A stretch of 64,000 nt of DNA. Source: Paulinella micropora (taxonomy: Eukaryota > Cercozoa > Imbricatea > Euglyphida). Position numbers and translations under genes: made by a program. The stretch lies in the NCBI GenBank assembly GCA_009731375.1, contig BJOX01000273.1:570203-634202 (forward strand), in the 5' to 3' direction. A model generated the notes under the pieces. The model was not told the DNA's origin. It worked only from the letters and a program-made list of their open reading frames with translations, and searched no databases. This document shows, in pieces, positions 56,497-64,000 of this stretch; the stretch's first letter is position 1; every line of letters starts with the position of its first letter.

Positions 56497-57190
56497 TGCT
56501 ATACGCAGGAACAGGCGGCAGGCTGGAAGAAGGTCGATAGATAGTTAGATAGGTAGGTAGGTAGGTAGGTAGGTAGGTACGCAGGAACAGACGGCAGGCT
56601 GGAAGAATGTCGATAGATAGGCAGGTAGGTAGGTAGGTAGGTACGCAGGAACATGCGGCAGGCTGGAAGAAGGTAGATAGATAGGTAGATAGATGGATAG
56701 ATAGGTAGGTAGGTAGGTAGGTAGGTAGGTAGGTACGTAGGTAGGTACGCAGGAACAGGCGGCAGGCTGGAAGAAGGTAGATAGATAGGTAGATAGATAG
56801 GTAGGTAGATAGGTAGGTAGGTACGTAGGAACAGGCGGCAGGCTGGAAGAAGGTCCATAGATAGGTAGGTACGCAGGAACAGGCGGCAGGCTGGAAGAAG
56901 GTCGATAGATGGGTAGGTAGGTAGGTAGGTAGGTAGGTAGGTAGATACGCAGGAACAGGCGGCAGGCTGGAAGAGGTAGATAGATAGGTAGACAGGTAGA
57001 TATATAGGTAGATAGGTGGGTAGGTAGGTAGGTAGGTAGGTAGGTAGGTACGCAGGAACAGGCGGCAGGCTGGAAGAAGGTTGATAGATAGGTAGATAGA
57101 TAGGTAGGTAGGTAGGTAGGTAGGTAGGTAGGTAGGTAGGTAGGTAGGTAGGTACGCAGGAACATGCGGCAGGCTGGAAGAAGGTAGATA
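56497..57190 (+). repeat. Island family AA in (GTAG)n: nine copies
   Basis: The unit 'cgcaggaacaggcggcaggc' plus 'tggaagaagg' occurs at about 56,501, 56,579, 56,643, 56,747, 56,824, 56,871, 56,947, 57,051 and 57,152. It is separated by (GTAG)n/(GATA)n linkers of 15-80 bp. Confidence 0.88.
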
Positions 57191-57194
57191 GCTA

Positions 57195-57233
<39 letters not shown>

Positions 57234-57379
57234 ATATCTATCTATCTATCTACCTACCTACCTACCTATCTACTTATCTACCTACCTACCTATCTATCTA
57301 TCTATCTATCTATCTATCTGTCTATCTATTCTTTGTAGATCGATGATCGCGTACACAAGCCAACAGAATCATCTTGTTG

Positions 57380-57434
<55 letters not shown>

Positions 57435-57561
57435 CCTACCTACCTACCTATCTACTTATCTACCTATCTATCTATCTATCTGCCTACCTATCTACTTATC
57501 TACCTACCTACCTACCTACCTGTCTACCTACCTACATTATATATCTATCTATCTATCTATA

Positions 57562-57616
<55 letters not shown>

Positions 57617-58140
57617 TTATCTATTTATCTATCTATCTATCTATCTACCCACCTGCCTACCTATCTGCTTATCTGCCTACCTACCTACCTACCTACCTAC
57701 CTACCTTCCTACCTACCTTCCTACCTACCTTCCTACCTACCTACCTACCTATCTACTTATCCATCTATATTTAGATCGTTGATCGTGTACACAAAGCTAA
57801 CGGAAATAATCTTAATACAACGTATCTACCTACCTACCTACCTACCTACCTTCCTACCTACCTTCCTACCTACCTACCTACCTATCTACCTTCCTACGTA
57901 CCTTCCTACATGTCCATCTATCCATCTATATCTAGATCGTTGATCGTGTACACAAAGCTAACGGTATCATCTTCTTACAAAGTACCTACCTACCTACCTA
58001 CCTACCTACCTACCTACCTACCTATCTACTTACCTACCTACCTACCTACCTATCTACCTATACATCCATATGTAGATCGTTGATCGTGTACACAAAGCTA
58101 ACGGTGTCATCTTCTTACAGCTATGGCATATGGGACGACA
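57191..58140 (+). repeat. (TATC)n/(CCTA)n with island family AB
   Basis: The island 'gatcgttgatcgtgtacaca' plus 'aagctaacggtatcatctt' occurs at about 57,337 (variant), 57,774, 57,936 and 58,074. Linkers are CCTA/TATC arrays with CCTT blocks. Confidence 0.86.
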
Positions 58141-58142
58141 GG

Positions 58143-58224
<82 letters not shown>

Positions 58225-58350
58225 TAGATAAAAAAACATACTCATACCCAATATTCATATTCATAAACCGCATACTGCTTGTATATATACACACTACATA
58301 AATCACATACACATGCATAATAAAATTACAAACACATACACTCTTGCATT
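58141..58350. repeat. (GATA)n then A/T-rich DNA
   Basis: GATA array to 58,228, then about 120 bp of CATA-rich sequence. Confidence 0.85.
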
Positions 58351-58489
58351 TATCAGTCACCTCCACTAAATGTGGTCAGGTTACCGATAAAACTACATAT
58401 GCGGCGCGCCAAATTTGACGTGTTTTGCGGGGTCGCCGGCCCGGCTCCGGCTCGCCCGCAAAACACGTCAAATTTGTGGCTAGCCTCAT
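58351..58489 (+). mobile_element. Family K element, complete
   Basis: Both hairpins are present ('tatcagtcacctccac' and 'tgtggtcaggttaccgataa'; 'aaatttgacgtgttttgcgg' and its complement). The right end is 'gtggctagcctcat'. Confidence 0.78.
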
Positions 58490-58529
58490 AATATACTAAT
58501 ATGTACCACATAAACACAGTATATGCACT

Positions 58530-58660
58530 AAGGTGGGGTGAAAAATTTCGGCCACCTCACCTTTCGGCCAACCGTAAATACGGGGAATTTTGGGCTTAAC
58601 TTTGATTTGTTGACAACAAATGTACCGTAATTACCGGCTGGTCGAAATTCTTCACAACTT
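58530..58660. mobile_element. Short MITE-like element with gtgaa-type termini
   Basis: The left end 'gtgaaaaatttcggccacc' and the right end 'ggtcgaaattcttcac' are inverted repeats. Length is ~130 bp. The ends match the element at 23,510-23,819, but the interior differs and contains 'aaccgtaaatacgg'. Confidence 0.65.
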
Positions 58661-58990
58661 TGACTGACAACTATTTATTCCTTACAGAAAACTATAGGGA
58701 ATAATGAACAGTTTCGTTACCACCTTACATGAGAAGTTCCTTGTACTTGACCACAATGAGAAGTGACTTCAAACTGTTTGTTCTCAGCCGGTTCTGATCT
58801 TAGAGGGCTTGTGTAGTGGCTCATTTGAAAGCTCGCATCAAGAGCTTTCTAATGAGCCATAACACAGGTTGTAGATGCAATTATTGACTGAGATCGAAGC
58901 GCTTAAAGTCATTCTTCGTTGTACTTAAGACATAGGAACTTCTCTTACATAAAACTATGGAATAATAAATTGTACTGTTATTACAGGATA
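58661..58990. other. Long imperfect inverted repeat (hairpin)
   Basis: Arms of roughly 150 bp meet at about 58,838. The inner 18 bp ('tggctcatttgaaagctc' against 'gagctttctaatgagcca') pair with one mismatch. Further out, 'gagaagttcc' pairs with 'ggaacttctc', and 'ggaataatgaa' faces 'ggaataataaa'-like sequence. No ORF. A diverged foldback element is the simplest reading; a hairpin RNA source is possible. Confidence 0.6.
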
Positions 58991-59237
58991 ATTTGTTCTA
59001 TCTATCTATATATAGGGCCATAGTTCGTATGGTGCGTGTGTGGATGGCTGGATGGCTATGGATGGATGGCTGGATGGCTATGATGGATGGCTATATGGCT
59101 GGATGGCTGGATGGCTATGGATGGATTGCTGGATGGCTGGATGGATGAATGGATGAATGGCTGGATAGGGCCATAGTTCGTATGGTGCGTGTGTGGGTCC
59201 CTCGGAGGTCGCCGTGGGGTCTGGACAGGTGAGAAAT

Positions 59238-59302
<65 letters not shown>

Positions 59303-59369
59303 GTAGGGAGGGAGGGAGGGAGGGAGGGAGGGAGGGAGGGAGGTAGGTAGGTAGGTAGGTGGGTGGGTG

Positions 59370-59428
<59 letters not shown>
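58991..59428. repeat. (GGAT)n, (GATA)n and (GGGA)n with island family AC
   Basis: The island 'agggccatagttcgtatggt' occurs at about 59,014 and 59,166, flanked by GGATGGCT-type repeats, then (GATA)n, (GGGA)n and (GATA)n. Confidence 0.86.
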
Positions 59429-59434
<6 letters not shown>

Positions 59435-59481
59435 GATATCGCAAAAGGAATGTAGTCCTTGCAAAGGAACGCAGTTTCACA

Positions 59482-59526
<45 letters not shown>

Positions 59527-59548
59527 AGTCAGTCAGTCAGTCAGTCAT

Positions 59549-59587
<39 letters not shown>

Positions 59588-59591
59588 GTCC

Positions 59592-59628
<37 letters not shown>

Positions 59629-59690
59629 CAGTCTACCCGTGATTCCCATCCCGGACACATCCACAGTACACAATAAATTGCTGTTTGATG
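59429..59690. mobile_element. TT-B 3' end split and inverted around (TATC)n
   Basis: On the minus strand 59,482 to 59,429 reads the last ~54 bp of TT-B ('gtgaaactgcgttcctttgc' and on to its 3' end). The adjacent upstream part of TT-B ('agtctacccgtgattcccat' to 'ctgtttgatg') is present on the plus strand at 59,629-59,690. The two breakpoints are adjacent in the element, and ~145 bp of (TATC)n separates the pieces. GATA arrays flank both outer edges. Confidence 0.75.
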
Positions 59691-60420
<730 letters not shown>

Positions 60421-60421
60421 N

Positions 60422-60454
<33 letters not shown>

Positions 60455-60507
60455 CATCCATCCATCCATCCATCCATCTATCTATCTATCTATCTATCCA
60501 TCTATCC

Positions 60508-60551
<44 letters not shown>

Positions 60552-60631
60552 CATCTGTCTGTCTATCTATCTATCTATCTACCTACCTATCTATGTATCT
60601 ATCTATCTATCTATCTATCAATCTATCTATC

Positions 60632-60662
<31 letters not shown>

Positions 60663-60711
60663 CTGTCTATCTGTCTGTCTGTCTATATATATCTATCTAT
60701 CTACCTACCTA

Positions 60712-60743
<32 letters not shown>

Positions 60744-60961
60744 TCTATCCATATATCTATCCATCTATCTATCCACTATCTATCCATCTATCTATCCACT
60801 ATCTATCCATTTATCTATCTATATATCTATCTATCTATCTATCTATCCATCTATCCATCTATCCATCTATCTATCTATCTATCTATCTCATCTATCCATC
60901 CATCTATCTATCTATCTATCTATCTATCTGTCTATCTATCTATCTGTCTATCTATCTATCC

Positions 60962-61041
<80 letters not shown>

Positions 61042-61097
61042 GGTGCCTCGAGCGCTGGAGACGAAAGAAGTAGGGAACGTAGTGAAAGATGTATGTA

Positions 61098-61144
<47 letters not shown>

Positions 61145-61183
61145 GGAAACGAAAGAAATAGGGAACGTAGTGAAAGATGTGTA

Positions 61184-61230
<47 letters not shown>
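60422..61230 (+). repeat. (TATC)n with island family C
   Basis: TATC array. The island 'gacgaaagaagtagggaacg' plus 'tagtgaaagatgtatgtat' occurs at about 61,054, 61,148 and 61,780, each running into (TATC)n. The first copy has ~15 more bases at its 5' side. Confidence 0.86.
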
Positions 61231-61740
61231 TGGGTTTTTCACATCCCCAATCCAAATCCCTTTCCTTCAAGCTATCGTCCTGCGTAGCTCGTTGCTCTTT
61301 TGCGATTTATCGCTCCTGTGCAGTCAAAAATTGGACTAATCTTCCTCTAGTCCGTATCGGTGACTGCATTCCGTCATGGCCGTCCAGTGTTGCATAGCCC
61401 GGGCTAGGTCCCTTCGGGGGTTTAGGCCTCATACAATGTCATCATTGTAGCTTGCGCAAGCTTACGGTGCTCAAAACACTTGGACTAACGGCTTCCTTTT
61501 CTTTCTCTTCTTCCTTATCCTCCCANNNNNNNNNNAACGGCTTCCTTTTCTTTCTCTTCTTCCTTATCCTCCCCACTCTCCATTCCTAGATTGCCTTTTT
61601 CTTCAACGTCCTTCCTCCTCTTCTTTTTTCCAGAACACAGTCTACCCGTGATTCCCACCGGACACATGCACAGTACACAAATTACTGTTTGATGTGAAAC
61701 TGCGTTCCTTTGCAAGGACTACATTCCTTTGCGACATCTC

Positions 61741-61743
<3 letters not shown>
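61231..61743 (+). mobile_element. TT-B retroelement copy: ORF end plus 3' UTR, with a false gap
   Basis: The copy starts inside the TT-B ORF (last ~46 codons, stop replaced: the position of TAG at 30,099 reads 'catggcc' here) and continues through the full 3' UTR to 'gcgacatctcatc' and (TATC)n. A 10-N gap at 61,526-61,535 has the same ~38 bp on both sides (61,486-61,524 and 61,536-61,574), so the gap is an unmerged overlap and no real sequence is missing. Confidence 0.85.
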
Positions 61744-61774
<31 letters not shown>

Positions 61775-61833
61775 GGAAACGAAAGAAGTAGGGAACGTAG
61801 TGAAAGATGTATGTATATCTATCTATCTATCTA

Positions 61834-61874
<41 letters not shown>

Positions 61875-61980
61875 CCTATCTATCTATCTATCTATCTATC
61901 TATATATCTATCTTTCTGTCTATTTGTCTATCTGTCTATCTGTCTATATCTACCTATCTATCTATCTATCTATCTATCTA

Positions 61981-62011
<31 letters not shown>

Positions 62012-62056
62012 TTTTTTCTATCTATCTATCTATCTGTCTATCTATCTATCTATCTG

Positions 62057-62149
<93 letters not shown>

Positions 62150-62159
62150 TTGTGTGTGT

Positions 62160-62202
<43 letters not shown>

Positions 62203-62205
62203 CTG

Positions 62206-62240
<35 letters not shown>

Positions 62241-62931
62241 GTCTGTCTGTCTACCTGCGTATGTATGCATCTATCTATCTATCCATCTATCTGTATATCC
62301 ACATCCATCCATCCATCCATCCATCCATCTATCTATCCATCTATCTATCTATCTATCTATCCGTCTATCCATCCATCCATCTATCTACCTATCTACCTAT
62401 CTATCTATCTAATCTATCTATCTATCTATCTATCTACCTATCTATCTATCTAATCTATCTATCTATCTATCTATCTATCTATACATCTATACATACATGC
62501 AGCAAGCCAAGTGTTTCATGCATACAAGTAGCATACAGAAATACATATACATACATACACAAAACACAACATACCAGAGAATCAACTGCAAAAGACAAAC
62601 CTACCTATCTACATATCTACCTACCTACCTACCTACGTACCTACCTACCTACCTACCTACCTACCTACCTCTCTATCTATCTATCTATCTATCTATCTAT
62701 CCATCCATCCATCCATCCATCAATCCATCCATCCATCCATCCATCCATCTATTTATCTATTTAACCAGCTACCTGTCTATCTATCCATCTATCCATCCAT
62801 CCATCCATCCATCTATCCATCTATCCATCCATCCATCCATCCATGCATCCATCCATGCATCCATCCATCTATCTATCTATCTATCTATCCATCCATCCAT
62901 CCATCCATCCATCTATCTATCTATCTATCTG

Positions 62932-62962
<31 letters not shown>

Positions 62963-63098
62963 CTATCTAACCAGCTACCTCTCTATCCATCCATTCATCC
63001 ATCCATCCATCCATCCATCATCCATCCATCCATCCATCATCCATCCATCCATCCATCCATCCATCCATCCATCCATACGACTCTGAGAGCATTCATAG
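61744..63098 (+). repeat. (TATC)n, (TA)n/(GT)n, (CCAT)n and (CCTA)n arrays
   Basis: TATC with TGTC and TTTC variants, a (TA)n/(GT)n block at 62,095-62,200, CCAT-rich blocks, and a ~90-bp complex island at 62,495-62,605. No gene is seen. Confidence 0.88.
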
Positions 63099-63146
63099 AC
63101 GGGACATGGGAATAAAGACATACACATACATACACGAAGGAACTCA

Positions 63147-63177
<31 letters not shown>

Positions 63178-63258
63178 CATACGTACGTACGTACATACAT
63201 AAATACATGCATTAGTACGCTAACTGCGCCAAGCTTCATACATACATACATCCATACA

Positions 63259-63290
<32 letters not shown>

Positions 63291-63702
63291 CATACATACA
63301 TACACACAAACACACATTCATACACGGGACATGGGAATAAAGACATACACATACATACACAAAGGAACTCATACATACATACATACATTCATACATACAT
63401 TCATACGACACATACATACACAAAGGAACTATTGATACATACACACATACATACATACATACATACGACACATAGACACACAAAGGAACTCATTGATACA
63501 TACATACATACATACATACATAAATACATACATTAGTACGCTAACTGCGCCAAGCTTCATACATACATACATACATACATGCATACATACATGCATACAT
63601 ACATACATACATACAGACAGACATACATATAATAGTATGTGAATTGCGCGAAACTGCCGAAATGGGCAGGATTTGATGGACATACATACATACATACATA
63701 CA

Positions 63703-63734
<32 letters not shown>

Positions 63735-63779
63735 ATGGGCAGGTTTCGATGGACATACATACATACCTACATAAATACA

Positions 63780-63811
<32 letters not shown>

Positions 63812-63916
63812 CATATAATAGTATGCGAATTGCGCCAAACTGGCGAAATGGGCAGGTTTTGATGGATATACATACATACATACATACAACATACATACAT
63901 ACATACATACATGCAT
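63099..63916 (+). repeat. (ACAT)n with island families AE
   Basis: Islands 'gacatgggaataaagacata' (about 63,103; 63,327), 'acacaaaggaactcat' (63,133 variant; 63,358; 63,419; 63,480) and 'gctaactgcgccaagcttca' (about 63,218; 63,540; shortened variants near 63,640 and 63,825 with 'aatgggcagg') alternate with (ACAT)n. Confidence 0.85.
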
Positions 63917-64000
63917 AAGGGCGAGTGAGAAATTTCCGCCAGGCAATATTTCGGCCGATTTTTCACCGCAGAATACGTTGCTATAACGTATTTTGCGGTG
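63917..64000 (-). mobile_element. gtgaa-type MITE, cut by the window end
   Basis: The terminus 'gtgagaaatttccgccaggc' and the following 'aatatttcggccgatttttc' plus 'accgcagaatacgtt' match the right end of 23,510-23,819 in reverse orientation. The other end lies beyond the window. Confidence 0.65.

Overview
This is eukaryotic nuclear DNA, most likely from an animal. Three things point there: exons with GT-AG splice signals, a tRNA-derived SINE pair, and many short inverted-repeat DNA transposons. An ADP-ribosyltransferase/Sel1-repeat gene and a retroelement ORF of a type I associate with aquatic invertebrates suggest a marine invertebrate, perhaps a sponge, but no taxon can be fixed from the sequence. 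There is no bacterial gene organisation, no CRISPR array and no rRNA or standard tRNA gene. At least 17 runs of N interrupt the window, nearly all inside or beside simple repeats.

From 1 to about 39,150 and from about 50,600 to 64,000 the window is almost entirely microsatellite: (TATC/GATA)n, (TTAC)n, (CCTA)n, (TA)n, (CT)n, (AGT)n, (GTT)n, (ACAT)n and (CCTT)n. These arrays are not empty. They are studded with short complex 'islands' (20-100 bp) that recur several times locally, each family bound to its own microsatellite. Some islands are recognisable as 5'-truncated copies of two larger retroelement-like families. TT-B (6 loci; the longest copy carries the end of an ORF) and TT-A (4 loci, made of a ~545-bp monomer repeated head-to-tail) end in almost the same 12 bases and then run straight into (TATC)n. 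Foldback DNA elements are interspersed: a two-hairpin element (family K, about 8 loci), a ~430-bp inverted-repeat element (family L), and a family with gtgaa-type termini.

The gene-bearing island is about 39,150-50,600. It holds an unrecognised multi-exon gene candidate (40,525-41,563, +), a Tc1/mariner-like MITE (41,660-41,937), and a minus-strand locus (45,425 down to 42,389) reading as an ADP-ribosyltransferase domain followed by Sel1-like repeats. That locus is broken by nonsense codons, a local duplication, an inverted segment and inserted repeats. Two further ADP-ribosyltransferase fragments lie at 45,421-45,690 (+) and 47,868-48,125 (-). Beyond them are two SINE copies in (ATT)n, a probable first exon at 48,509-48,581 (-), and a possible exon near 49,590-49,800 (-).

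Long open frames through the simple repeats (poly-His, Tyr-Leu-Ser-Ile, Leu-Thr-Tyr and similar) are artefacts of stop-free microsatellites and are not annotated as genes. The most interesting signal is how retroelement 3' ends and microsatellites are tied together, and the repeated evidence of inverted, templated rearrangement in the ADP-ribosyltransferase/Sel1 locus.
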